DNA from: Rhodococcus sp. BP22
Lineage (GTDB): Bacteria; Actinomycetota; Actinomycetes; Mycobacteriales; Mycobacteriaceae
Reading direction: 5' to 3'
Assembly (NCBI RefSeq): GCF_014281965.1
Contig: NZ_JACFTB010000006.1
Span: 180,113-244,112 of the forward strand
DNA: 64,000 nucleotides
Part shown: one piece after another, positions 47,704 through 56,106 of the stretch
How the letters are laid out: the number at the start of each line of letters is the position of its first letter
Position numbering within the stretch: the first letter of the stretch is position 1
Translations under genes and position numbers: made by a program
The notes under the pieces: generated by a model
What the model was told of the DNA's origin: nothing
The model's database searches: none
The model's input: only the letters and a program-made list of their open reading frames with translations

Positions 47704-48372
47704 TCAGCCGAGGCTGAACGGCTGGCCGTACAGAGTTCCCTTGTATCGGTAGTTTCCGGTGAGCTCGAGTGTTGTGTAGGACCGCGCCTGCGCAAATCCT
47801 CCGCAGTTCTGGACCGAGATCGCGACGTCCTGGTACTGGATTGCCGTAGTCGGTCCCGACACATCCTTGGATGCTATTTCGATAGCGGCGACCTCGCGGT
47901 CCTGCAGCGGAATGTCGAAGTCAGCGCCGCCACCGATCTTGTTCTCGGTCTTACCTTCTCCGCCGATCAAGAACGGGATGGGGAACAGAGTGATGATGTT
48001 GGTGTTGCCACCCTCGATTCCGGCGTCGAAATTCAACCCGAATTCGAGATCGGTCATATCGAGTTGGCAGCCGACCAAGTAGCCGGTCTTCAATGTTCCG
48101 GTCGAGCCTTCGGGGACCTCGGACAGTGCGGTGCCGGTGGCCCACGCGTTTCGGTTCAGTCCGTTGAAAGCAATTTGAGGCGCAACCTTTGCGGACTCGT
48201 CGAAGTGCGCAATCTTGTAGGGGCCGGCTACCTTCTCACCGTTGGCCAATGGGACGAAGGTTTCTGCGTTTGCTGCACCGGTGGACAGCATCCCGATACC
48301 GACGGATGCCACAGCCCCGAGTGCGACCAGCCGGCCGAACCTGCGCAGCGCGGAAAAGCGAGACTCGTTCAT
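47704..48372 (-). CDS. MspA-family porin, copy 2
   Basis: Same architecture as copy 1: signal peptide with cut near ANAETFVPLAN, then NRNAWATGTA, YLVGCQLDMTDLEFGLNFD, QNCGGFAQARSYTTLEL and end YGQPFSLG. The two cysteines are conserved with copy 1 (GCQ and NCGGFAQARS). From ATG 48372 it has 222 residues; ATG 48384 adds four. It probably shares an operon with copy 1, with the promoter in the 251-bp gap before mscL. Confidence 0.9.
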   Translation of the reverse strand: MNESRFSALRRFGRLVALGAVASVGIGMLSTGAANAETFVPLANGEKVAGPYKIAHFDESAKVAPQIAFNGLNRNAWATGTALSEVPEGSTGTLKTGYLVGCQLDMTDLEFGLNFDAGIEGGNTNIITLFPIPFLIGGEGKTENKIGGGADFDIPLQDREVAAIEIASKDVSGPTTAIQYQDVAISVQNCGGFAQARSYTTLELTGNYRYKGTLYGQPFSLG

Positions 48373-48623
48373 GGTTCCCCTCATACAACGTCAACTGAAA
48401 GACTTCGAATCCGACGGCCCCACATGAAGCGAGACGTTTCATGGCGAAGGGTACTGGACGTTCTGCCTGCCGACATGAACAAATGGAATGAAATTTTACG
48501 AGACCGTTATAGAGAGCAGAATCGAAAGACCAGCCAAGTTCCGCCCCGAGAGCCGTTCATTCCGTTACCCTTTTTTCAACAATGCTGTGCCGTCCATCGG
48601 CTCGACTGGACCCGAGGAGAATC

Positions 48624-49100
48624 ATGCTCAAAGGATTCAAGGACTTCTTGCTCCGCGGAAATGTCGTCGATCTGGCCGTCGCGGTGGTCGTTGGGGCTGC
48701 ATTCACAGCCATCGTCACCGCGTTCACGACCAACATCGTCAACCCGCTCATCGCGGCCCTCGGCGGCTCCAACGAATACGGCTGGGGTTTCCAAATCACC
48801 TCCAGCCCTGAATCATTCGTAAATGTCGGCGCTGTGATCACGGCTATCATCAACTTCATCATCATTGCCGCGGTGGTGTATTTCGTACTCATCCTGCCGG
48901 TGACCACCGCCAAGAAGCGGTTCGTCAGCAAACCCGACAAGGAGCTCAGCGACGTCGACGTCCTCGTTCAGATTCGAGACATGCTGGCCGGTGGAACCGA
49001 CGTCGGCCGCAGACTCTCGACACCAGCGGATGACACCGGTGGCAGCGGCGAGGCAATAGGCGATGCCGGGGATGCCGGCGGCGGGTTGCACAGCAAGTAA
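48624..49100 (+). CDS. mscL: Large-conductance mechanosensitive channel
   Basis: MscL relieves hypo-osmotic pressure in the inner membrane. MLKGFKDFLLRGNVVDLAVA and VVVGAAFTAIVTAFT form the N-terminal amphipathic helix and TM1; AVITAIINFIIIAAVVYFVLILPV is TM2. A long C-terminal tail is Gly/Asp-rich. Length 158. ATG at 48624 has GAGGAG 4 bp upstream. It is transcribed away from the two porins and ends at a strong terminator. Confidence 0.96.
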   Translation: MLKGFKDFLLRGNVVDLAVAVVVGAAFTAIVTAFTTNIVNPLIAALGGSNEYGWGFQITSSPESFVNVGAVITAIINFIIIAAVVYFVLILPVTTAKKRFVSKPDKELSDVDVLVQIRDMLAGGTDVGRRLSTPADDTGGSGEAIGDAGDAGGGLHSK

Positions 49101-49130
49101 CACATGACGTCCAGGCCAAAGGCCCGTTTC

Positions 49131-49163
49131 TGCTGATCCCCTCAGTAGAAACGGGCCTTTTTC
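49131..49163 (+). terminator. Rho-independent terminator after mscL
   Basis: GGCCCGTTTCT (49131-49141) pairs with AGAAACGGGCC, with a further partial pair inside the loop, followed by TTTTTC. Confidence 0.9.
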
Positions 49164-49243
49164 GGCGATACCAAACGCTTCTGCCGGGCTGGCATCACGC
49201 CGTAATGGACTACGCGCGGCGACGAAACAGTACTTCGAGCGCC

Positions 49244-49558
49244 CTACTTAGAGCATTTGACCGAGAGATAAACAGCGTACTTATCATCGTCGGAACCCTT
49301 GCCAGTCCTGTACGCGGCCCAGTCGGCGTACTGGGTTACCGCGACTTGATTGAACACCACACAGTTCGGTCCCCCACCGTTCCGTGAAATCACCTTGGGG
49401 CTGTACCCGCCGTCAGCAAGCACCCCTCTGGCCTCGGATACCGTCATTCCCACCGTCGACGCTGGGGGCACAATCGGAACGTCTGCGACGGCAACGGCAC
49501 CGAAGCCGACCGCAGCACATCCGGTAAGACCGAGAACGAAAACGCCCTTCTTGAACAT
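49244..49558 (-). CDS. Small exported protein
   Basis: 104 residues with a signal peptide (MFKKGVFVLGLTGCAAVGFG, cut probably near VAVADVPIVPP). The mature part has a PASTA-like stretch (GMTVSEARGVLADGGYSPKVI) and one Cys pair (GPNCVVF and SVKCSK) that could form a disulfide. The LTGC in the signal is not followed by a typical lipobox context, so it is more likely secreted than lipidated. Function unknown. Likely start ATG 49558 or GTG 49564. Confidence 0.75.
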   Translation of the reverse strand: MFKKGVFVLGLTGCAAVGFGAVAVADVPIVPPASTVGMTVSEARGVLADGGYSPKVISRNGGGPNCVVFNQVAVTQYADWAAYRTGKGSDDDKYAVYLSVKCSK

Positions 49559-49663
49559 CGTCACTCCTCTACCCGACCCATAATGGTTAGAGTTCGAGAA
49601 CGAAGGCAAGTGTAAGCTACATCACTTTGACAATCGGGTGATTTGACTGATAAGGGTCAAATT

Positions 49664-50098
49664 TCAGAACTTTTGCAGAGGGAACTCAGCCAAAGAAATC
49701 GTTGTGCCGCCGCTATCGCACGCGGAAGCCACAGAAGCCGAGTTGTCGACGAACGCTTGACCCGAAGCGCTGTCTGGCTCGGTCAGTTCGAGAGAGTCAG
49801 CCGGGAGTGCCGTGACGAGCGATTGAAGGGCCTCACGCACATCACCACTAGCTTGCTCTGCCAGCGGTGCAAACTTGGAGATGGTCGCGTCTTTGTCGGC
49901 TGTCCACTTGCCCACCTCGCCGGCCCCGTTCGGTCCCACAGAAGCCAGCTCGGTCAGCTCATCGTGTACCGAGGCAAACTGGGTGCACACATCAGCGTTT
50001 GCTTCCGACGCCGAATCACTTCCGGAATCGCCACTCCCACAGCCGGTTAGAGCAAGGACTGCGGCAAAGGCGACTACAGGAATCAGTATGGAGCGCAT
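49664..50098 (-). CDS. Small lipoprotein
   Basis: 144 residues. The lipobox LALTGC places the lipidated Cys at residue 20, followed by a Gly/Ser/Asp-rich tether. The mature domain (CTQFASVHDELTELASVGP, DATISKFAPLAEQASGDVREALQSLV) looks helical with two further Cys. No family recognised. Tandem with the small exported protein and the third porin on the same strand. Confidence 0.82.
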   Translation of the reverse strand: MRSILIPVVAFAAVLALTGCGSGDSGSDSASEANADVCTQFASVHDELTELASVGPNGAGEVGKWTADKDATISKFAPLAEQASGDVREALQSLVTALPADSLELTEPDSASGQAFVDNSASVASACDSGGTTISLAEFPLQKF

Positions 50099-50177
50099 CG
50101 ATTTTCAACCGTTTCTCGCGCACCTACGACCGAGGTACGGGTGCACGCGTAAGAAAGGGAACAGGAACACGCAGAAC

Positions 50178-50207
50178 GGGCCCGCCCGGAGTAATCCGGA
50201 CGGGCCC
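50178..50207 (-). terminator. Hairpin downstream of the third porin
   Basis: GGGCCCGCCCGGA (50178-50190) pairs with TCCGGACGGGCCC (50195-50207) with one G-T pair and loop GTAA. It lies 54 bp past the porin stop. No clear T tract follows on the minus strand. Confidence 0.6.
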
Positions 50208-50260
50208 GATCAAGTTCAGCGTATCAGCGCTGAGGTGAAGCTGGAATCAACCGATCTAGA

Positions 50261-50986
50261 TCAGTTGAAGGTCCAAGGGGCGCCGTAGGTCACAGCAACA
50301 TCACCGGTGGAGCTGGTGACGGAGACGTACGGGCGAACGCGAACGTTGCCGAGGATCCCGGTTGCGGTGCCGTGCGAGTTAGCGATCTGGATGGTGCCCG
50401 AAGCGCCTTCAGCGTCACCCTCGGTGCCCTGGATGCTGCCCGAAGCGCCTTCGGCGTCGACGATGCCGGGTCCGGGTGCGATCTCGGCCTCGAACTTGGC
50501 AGTCGGAATGAGCTGAGCCTCAGCGCCGATTCCGAATTCACCGGGCAGGCTTGCTGGTGCAGTGGGCTCTCCGAGAAGGTCGAATTCGCCACCGACGCCG
50601 GCCTTCGCCGTGATGCTGGGGGTTCCCCATCCGATTTTCACCGATCCACCGAGGCTCATCGGGTAGCCGACCTGGTAGCCGATTGCCAGAGTGCCTTCGA
50701 AGTCTTCGGCGTCGGGTCCGGTGACGTTCCAGCCTGCAACGCCATTGGCGAACCACTCACGGGTGAGCGGGTTGCCGTCGAGCGGGGAAACGCTGTTGAT
50801 GAAGGTGTCGGACAGCGACACCGTGATGGTGTTGCCGTTGGCGTCGACGACCGTGTTGGTGCTGTCGACTGCTGCGGAAGCGGTACCGGTGCCGAGCACC
50901 AGGCCGATAACCGAAGCGCCTGCTGCAACTGCAACGCTCATGGACTTGAACCCACGGCTACGCCGCGACTTCTGGATCTCCGTCAT
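50261..50986 (-). CDS. MspA-family porin-like protein, copy 3 (divergent)
   Basis: A signal peptide (SVAVAAGASVIGLVLGTGTASA) precedes VDSTNTVVDANGNTITVSL, then EWFANGVAGWNVTG, TLAIGYQVGYPMSLGGSVKIGWG and end VAVTYGAPWTFN. Fold and layout are MspA-like, but the cysteines of copies 1 and 2 are absent. A repeated segment DAEGASGSIQ / DAEGASGTIQ (about residues 176-201) forms an extra loop. Length 241. It is followed by a hairpin and preceded by a 745-bp gene-free region that should hold its promoter. Confidence 0.85.
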   Translation of the reverse strand: MTEIQKSRRSRGFKSMSVAVAAGASVIGLVLGTGTASAAVDSTNTVVDANGNTITVSLSDTFINSVSPLDGNPLTREWFANGVAGWNVTGPDAEDFEGTLAIGYQVGYPMSLGGSVKIGWGTPSITAKAGVGGEFDLLGEPTAPASLPGEFGIGAEAQLIPTAKFEAEIAPGPGIVDAEGASGSIQGTEGDAEGASGTIQIANSHGTATGILGNVRVRPYVSVTSSTGDVAVTYGAPWTFN

Positions 50987-51731
50987 TTATTCCTCATCAT
51001 GTTCAGTCCCAGCACAGTCGCACGGGAAGCTTGTGGCTTTCACCCTCGGTTCACGACGGCAGCATTGCCGAGAATCCCCGAGCAGAACGTTGATCCTTGG
51101 ATCGCGTTCCTTGTCAGTTCCGACCCAGGAGCGTCGAACGTGTAATCCCACGTCCTCGAAGCCGGAAGCTGAGGGGAACATTAGAGGAGTTGCCGGATCG
51201 TGACAATCCCTACGAATTCCCTTAGGAGATGTCCCATTCGTGATGTGTTTCGGGCAGGTGAACGAGTTTGACAACATACTGACGAGTAACGCAGAACACA
51301 TTTTTGGGCCCTGTGGCCGATCCGTTACAAACCTCACCGAGGATCGCACATGGCTTGAAGTGGGCAGACACTCAAGTAACACGGCTCACGCCGTTACCGA
51401 ACGCCCCGAAAGCGGGGTTTGGAATCATCGTGATCGGAAGCGCGACACCCATTTCGGGCTGACAAAGAGTGCTAAAACCACGTAAACAACAAATGAACAC
51501 GTGTTCGATGCGGCCCGGGAAACGTGTCGCAGATCACATCAAAAGTGGTGTGGCGGACGCTCCCGATCGAACCACTCGTCCGATCTCGCGTCCTCTGCGC
51601 CCGCACGCTCATCGCCCGTCGTTTCCGGAAGGACGTCCCCGAAGATACGAGCGAGCCGAGCCCGTTCTCTTCGGGCCCGGCTCTCGTCGTGATTGTCGTC
51701 GTTGTGCTCGGCCATAGCGAAGGCCTGCTAC
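50987..51731. other. 745-bp region without a supported gene
   Basis: No ORF here has coding character, ribosome site and family resemblance. The stretch contains four GTNAC elements between about 51285 and 51397, two of them as an inverted GTAAC/GTTAC pair. It also has a short CCCCG-AAAG-CGGGG-TTT hairpin (51404-51420) and a longer hairpin (51653-51664 with 51672-51683, one mismatch), which may be the moaB2 terminator. It must contain the promoter of the third porin and could hide a small RNA. Confidence 0.5.
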
Positions 51732-52319
51732 TCAGGCGTCCAGGACGGAAAGGTCTGCGATGACCTGTTTCGCCAACGGGGTCAACGTCGCCATGCCGTC
51801 ACGGATCGCAGCCCTCGAGGACGCGAGATTCACCACCAATGTGCTGCCGGAAACTCCGACGAGCCCACGAGAGAGGCCTGCGTCGAGAGTGCCCGCCGAA
51901 ATCCCTGACGATCGAAGAGCCTCACTGATGCCCGGGATCTCTCTATCCAAAACCTCGGCAGTGACATCAGGCGTCACATCTCGCGGCGAAACGCCGGTCC
52001 CGCCGATCGATACGACAAGATCGACGCCACCGATGACAGCGGTATTGAGAGCATTGCGCACATCGACCTCATCCGACGTCACGGCAACCACGCCGTCGAC
52101 CAAGAATCCTGCTTCGGTGAGCAACTCTGTGACCAATGGTCCGGTCGAGTCCTGTTCGCTGCTGTTTGCGGTCCGATCGTCCACGATCACGACCAACGCC
52201 CGTCCAGCCAGAGGTGCCTCTATTTCCATAGTGCTTACCGTAGTAGTAGCGCGCTGTTCGGTCTCACGCTGTGCGTAAATCGTTGCAACTGTCGCCAAGA
52301 GATCGGTATCGGACAACAT
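51732..52319 (-). CDS. moaB2: Molybdopterin adenylyltransferase-like protein
   Basis: MoaB/Mog-fold protein that binds molybdopterin: LVVIVDDRTANSSEQDSTGP, DLVVSIGGTGVSPRDVTPD (phosphate/MPT loop) and LVVNLASSRAAIRDGMATL. Length 195 from ATG 52319, whose A is shared with the pepD stop (TGATG), so coupling supports this start although it adds about 30 residues (MLSDTDLLATVATIYAQRE) before an alternative ATG at 52229. In M. tuberculosis moaB2 also follows pepD, and the pair has been tied to SigE/stress regulation. Confidence 0.9.
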   Translation of the reverse strand: MLSDTDLLATVATIYAQRETEQRATTTVSTMEIEAPLAGRALVVIVDDRTANSSEQDSTGPLVTELLTEAGFLVDGVVAVTSDEVDVRNALNTAVIGGVDLVVSIGGTGVSPRDVTPDVTAEVLDREIPGISEALRSSGISAGTLDAGLSRGLVGVSGSTLVVNLASSRAAIRDGMATLTPLAKQVIADLSVLDA

Positions 52320-53752
52320 CAGCGGCCACCGGGGAATCCGGGAATCTGCAGCGGTGACTGCGGCTCCGATCCGGACGGCGCCTGGACGGCTGCGGTCTGC
52401 GGCTCAGCGGTTCCGAGTGTTACGTCGACGGTCTTGTCCTTGCCGCCTTCGCTGTACGTGATCTTCACCGAATCGCCGGGGGCGTGCGAGCGCACGGCCG
52501 CGATGAGCGCGTCACCACTGGAAATCACTCGATCGTCGACCTTGGTGATGACAGCACCCTTGGGGATGCCCGCCGCGGCAGCCGGCCCGCCCGCGGTCAC
52601 TTCCACGACCGTCGCACCGTTCGCGTCGTCCTGCGAGGGAACCTGGACACCGATCATGGCCTGCGTCGCCTTACCGGTCTTGCTCAGCTCATCGGCTATG
52701 CGCTTGGCCTGATCGACCGGGATCGCGAAGCCGAGTCCGATCGATCCGCTCTGCGCACCGGAGGACCGACTTCCGCCGAGCGAGGCAATGGCGGTGTTGA
52801 TGCCGATCAGCTGACCGTCGGTATTGACCAGTGCGCCACCCGAGTTGCCGGGGTTGATGGCGGCATCGGTCTGGATGGCATCGATCACCGAGTTCTGGTT
52901 ACCGGACTCACCACTGGTCGACACCGGGCGGTTCAGCGCGGACACGATGCCCGTCGTCACAGTTCCGGCGAGCCCAAGCGGTGAACCGATTGCCACAACC
53001 TGCTGCCCGACCTGGAGGTTCGACGAAGAGCCGAGCTCGATGGGCGTCAACCCCGTCTTGCCTTCCGCCTTTATCACTGCCATGTCGGACACCGCATCCG
53101 CGCCCACGAGCTTGGCGTCTGCAATCGAACCGTCCGAGAAAGCAACGCTCAATTTGCCGTTGGCTCCTGCACCGGTCGCGACATGATTGTTGGTGAGGAT
53201 GAGGCCGTCCGAAGACAGGATGACGCCGGAGCCCTCCCCTTCTGCTTGGCTGCCCTTCACCTGAATCTGCACGACGCTCGGCAGAACCTTGTTTGCCACA
53301 GCCTGTACCGAGCCGTCGGGGAAGTTGGCGGCAGGTTGCGCCGCGGTGACAGTGGAGTTGAGCGAATTGGACACGCCGCCAGTGCCGTTGGCGTTATTGG
53401 TAGCCAATGCCCCTACCGCGCCACCGATTCCACCGCCGACCAAAACCAGTGCGATAGCTCCGGCGACGAGAGTGGTTCGGCCGGGCCGGGCCTTGAGCGC
53501 AGCGGGCGCCTGGGTAGTCGCCTCGTGATGCTGTGGTGCAGCGTGTTGGTTGTAGCCGTACCCCTGCTGGGGGTACGGATTATGACCGTATGACGGGCTT
53601 CCGTACTGCCCGGTGGCCTGTTGCTGGCCATACGGAGGTTGCTGCGGAGGAAACTGCTGGGTGGAGTTCTGATCCGAGGGGCTCTGTGCAGTGGGATGCT
53701 CAGGCGCTGGACGCTCGGGGTTCTGCCCTGAGTCTGTGCGATCGTCGGTCAT
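52319..53752 (-). CDS. pepD: HtrA-like serine protease/chaperone
   Basis: A membrane-anchored periplasmic DegP/HtrA protease. A Gln/Pro/Tyr-rich cytoplasmic N-terminus (1-90) precedes one TM helix (about 94-118), a trypsin-like domain with triad His190 (LTNNHVAT), Asp223 (SDMAV) and Ser304 (GNSGGAL), and a C-terminal PDZ domain (IGVQVPSQDDANG to HAPGDSVKITYSEGG, about 370-460). Length 477. It is preceded by TCTCAG and GTNACC repeats and is probably both an MprAB target and part of the same strand unit. Substrates are misfolded envelope proteins by analogy. Confidence 0.96.
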   Translation of the reverse strand: MTDDRTDSGQNPERPAPEHPTAQSPSDQNSTQQFPPQQPPYGQQQATGQYGSPSYGHNPYPQQGYGYNQHAAPQHHEATTQAPAALKARPGRTTLVAGAIALVLVGGGIGGAVGALATNNANGTGGVSNSLNSTVTAAQPAANFPDGSVQAVANKVLPSVVQIQVKGSQAEGEGSGVILSSDGLILTNNHVATGAGANGKLSVAFSDGSIADAKLVGADAVSDMAVIKAEGKTGLTPIELGSSSNLQVGQQVVAIGSPLGLAGTVTTGIVSALNRPVSTSGESGNQNSVIDAIQTDAAINPGNSGGALVNTDGQLIGINTAIASLGGSRSSGAQSGSIGLGFAIPVDQAKRIADELSKTGKATQAMIGVQVPSQDDANGATVVEVTAGGPAAAAGIPKGAVITKVDDRVISSGDALIAAVRSHAPGDSVKITYSEGGKDKTVDVTLGTAEPQTAAVQAPSGSEPQSPLQIPGFPGGR

Positions 53753-53806
53753 CAGTGAGTACTTCTTTCAGTAGAAACCTCGGTAGAGGTCGCCCGCGTT
53801 GTTATC

Positions 53807-53824
53807 GGTAACAATGCCGGTTAC
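53807..53824 (-). promoter_or_regulatory. GTNACC-N6-GTNACC direct repeat upstream of pepD (MtrA-like)
   Basis: The minus strand reads GTAACC, six bases, GTTACC. It resembles the rpfB upstream repeat (spacing 5) and lies directly next to the TCTCAG repeat. If real, pepD would be under both MtrA-type and MprA-type control. Match by eye only. Confidence 0.35.
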
Positions 53825-53826
53825 TT

Positions 53827-53843
53827 CTGAGAGCGTGCTGAGA
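53827..53843 (-). promoter_or_regulatory. Candidate MprA box upstream of pepD
   Basis: Two TCTCAG elements on the minus strand with a five-base spacer (11-bp period), about 75-91 bp before the pepD ATG. The same element and spacing occur upstream of mprA at 56074-56090. MprA of mycobacteria binds loosely conserved direct repeats of this kind and controls both genes. Confidence 0.65.
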
Positions 53844-53910
53844 TGCACCTATTGATTTCCCGAGACTCTCCAGAAACAAATCCTTGGCCGTAAAGCGCCT
53901 GGCCAGAAGG

Positions 53911-55365
53911 TCAAATATCCGAAGCCGTAGGCACGATTTGTGGATCCACTTCACCCGGCAACACAATTCGAATCAGCGCACCCCCACGTTCGGACACCTC
54001 CACACCGATGGTGCCGCCGTGTTTGACCACAACTTGCCGAACTATCGCAAGCCCCAGCCCGGACCCGGGCATCGACCTCGACGCAGTCGATCTGTAGAAG
54101 CGATCGAACACGAGCTCGCGATCCTCCTCAGGAATACCCGGTCCCCCGTCGTCGACGGTGAGTTCCATGAGCCCGTCACCGATCTTGCGCATCACCACGC
54201 GAACCTCACCGCCCGCAGGACTCCACTTGGCAGCGTTGTCGAGAACATTGAGCACCGCTCGCGACAACCCGGCCTGATCCCCATAGACGAACCACGGCTC
54301 GAGGGTAGCGACGAAGTCGATTTCGTTGCGACGCCGTCGTACACGTTCGAGACTGCGAGCGACGGCGTCGGCAAGATCCACGCGCTCGAACACCGTCTCA
54401 GGTGTGTCTTCACGGGCGAGGTCGACGAGGTCTCCGACGAGTGTGGACAATTCTTGAATCTGCGCGACGACGTCGGTGCGCAACTCGGCCATGTCCTCGT
54501 CCGGAATCGACGGGGCGCCGGGGCGACCCGCGGCGATCAGCAACTCCATGTTCGTGCGAAGCGAGGTCAGCGGGGTACGGAGTTCGTGACCGGCATCGGC
54601 GACGAGTCGACTCTGACGGCCTCTGGATTCGGCCAAGGCGCGGAGCATCGTGTTGAAACTCTCGGTGAGACGAGCCAATTCGTCGTCGCCGGTGACAGGA
54701 ATCGGCGTCAGATCATCGGTACGGGCGACGCGTTCGGCTGCTGCGGTCAATCTCGCAATCGGACGTAAACCGGTGCGGCCCACAGCCATTCCAGCGCCGG
54801 CCGCGAGCGCGACACCACCACCGCCCACGAACAACAGAACCCATGCGAGTCGATCCAATACCTCGCCGGTGGGCGAAAGCCGTTGCGCAATGACAATTGT
54901 GCTGCCGTCCTGCGTGCGCTGACTGAGCACCCGTTGCCCGTCGACAGTCCGCAATGAAAGATCACTCTTGCCCTCGGCGACAGCGACTTCCGCGGCTCCG
55001 ATCGGCACCTTGGAACCCGGCGGCACATATTTGCTGAGATCGGGATAGATCAGCGCAACCGAGACGTCGGTGCTGTACAGCGTTGCACCGGCAACGTAGC
55101 GGGGGTCGAATGTGACCAGATTGCTGTTGATCAACGCATCTGCACGGGTACGAAGCTGGTTGTCGACGTCCCCGTACAACGCTCGCGACACGACGGCGTA
55201 AGCCGCAATCGCCATCACCGCCACGGCGATAGCCACCACCGACGCGGCCAACAATGTCACCCGCCAACGCAACGACACCGTCCGCGTCAACGGCATGGGA
55301 GGACGCATCGCCGACGGGTCCGACACCGCCTGCGCGGGCGGCCGACGCCCGAAGGGAGCAACCAT
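53911..55365 (-). CDS. mprB: Sensor histidine kinase MprB
   Basis: Membrane sensor of envelope stress. TM1 (about 36-60), a periplasmic loop (61-174), TM2 (about 175-196), then HAMP, HisKA with phospho-acceptor His260 (ADAGHELRTPLTSLR), and HATPase (LNVLDNAAKWSPAGG, DDGGPGIPEEDRELVFDRF, GSGLGLAIVRQV). ATG at 55365 shares its base with the mprA stop (TAATG), which fixes the start and a length of 484. The longer frame to 55509 lies inside mprA. Phosphorylates MprA. Confidence 0.95.
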   Translation of the reverse strand: MVAPFGRRPPAQAVSDPSAMRPPMPLTRTVSLRWRVTLLAASVVAIAVAVMAIAAYAVVSRALYGDVDNQLRTRADALINSNLVTFDPRYVAGATLYSTDVSVALIYPDLSKYVPPGSKVPIGAAEVAVAEGKSDLSLRTVDGQRVLSQRTQDGSTIVIAQRLSPTGEVLDRLAWVLLFVGGGGVALAAGAGMAVGRTGLRPIARLTAAAERVARTDDLTPIPVTGDDELARLTESFNTMLRALAESRGRQSRLVADAGHELRTPLTSLRTNMELLIAAGRPGAPSIPDEDMAELRTDVVAQIQELSTLVGDLVDLAREDTPETVFERVDLADAVARSLERVRRRRNEIDFVATLEPWFVYGDQAGLSRAVLNVLDNAAKWSPAGGEVRVVMRKIGDGLMELTVDDGGPGIPEEDRELVFDRFYRSTASRSMPGSGLGLAIVRQVVVKHGGTIGVEVSERGGALIRIVLPGEVDPQIVPTASDI

Positions 55366-56051
55366 TACGGAGGCGTCTCGCGGAGCACGTAGCCGACTCC
55401 TCGGACCGTATGAATCAGCCGAGACTCCCCCTCTGCTTCCGTTTTGCGTCGCAGATAGCCGACGTACACCTCGAGAGCGTTCCCCGACGTCGGGAAGTCG
55501 TATCCCCACACCTCTTCGAGGATTCGACTGCGCGTCAGCACTCGACGCGGGTTCATGATCAACATTTCCATGAGCGAGAACTCGGTACGCGTCAGGCTGA
55601 TCGACCGCTCCCCTCGCGTCACCTCTCGGGTAACCGGATCCAGCGACAGGTCAGCGAACTCCATTGCCTCCGATTCGCCGTCGGCTTCCATCGCGGTGCG
55701 ACGAAGCAGCGCACGCAGTCGAGCCAACAATTCCTCGAGCGCGAACGGCTTGGGCAGATAGTCGTCGGCTCCGGCGTCGAGACCGGCCACGCGCTCGGAC
55801 ACCGAATCACGGGCAGTGAGCACCAGAATCGGTAAGTCGTCGCCGACACTGCGCAGACGTCGGCACACTTCGAGCCCGTCGAGACGAGGCATCATCACGT
55901 CCAGGACGAGGGCATCCGGGCGATCGGCTGCGATCTTTTCGAGCGCATCGAGACCGTCGACAGCGATGTCGACGGTGTAACCGTTGAAGGTGAGGGATCT
56001 CCTGAGCGAGTCACGGACCGCTCGATCGTCGTCGACAACCAGAATGCGCAT
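55365..56051 (-). CDS. mprA: Response regulator MprA
   Basis: OmpR/PhoB-type regulator: receiver domain [16 protein letters not shown] with phospho-acceptor Asp51 ([12 protein letters not shown]), Lys in [13 protein letters not shown], and C-terminal winged helix ([19 protein letters not shown] then [20 protein letters not shown]). Length 228 from ATG 56051; the extended frame to 56189 is not supported. The TCTCAG direct repeat 23-39 bp upstream suggests autoregulation. Order mprA-mprB-pepD-moaB2 is conserved. Confidence 0.96.
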   Translation of the reverse strand: MRILVVDDDRAVRDSLRRSLTFNGYTVDIAVDGLDALEKIAADRPDALVLDVMMPRLDGLEVCRRLRSVGDDLPILVLTARDSVSERVAGLDAGADDYLPKPFALEELLARLRALLRRTAMEADGESEAMEFADLSLDPVTREVTRGERSISLTRTEFSLMEMLIMNPRRVLTRSRILEEVWGYDFPTSGNALEVYVGYLRRKTEAEGESRLIHTVRGVGYVLRETPP

Positions 56052-56073
56052 TCGTCTAGTTTGTCCTGAAGGA

Positions 56074-56090
56074 CTGAGATATGTCTGAGA
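56074..56090 (-). promoter_or_regulatory. Candidate MprA box upstream of mprA
   Basis: TCTCAG-ACATA-TCTCAG on the minus strand, starting 23 bp before the mprA ATG. It is identical in element and spacing to the pepD upstream site (53827-53843). Autoregulation by MprA is established in mycobacteria, and the repeat is a good candidate operator. Confidence 0.7.
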
Positions 56091-56106
56091 AGGGTCCCGA
56101 TGTGTC

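Noticed and set aside
51240..51763. Several short plus-strand ORFs in the gene-free interval
   Set aside because: All are Arg/Ser/Thr-rich with no ribosome sites and conflict with each other in frame; typical chance frames of high-GC DNA.
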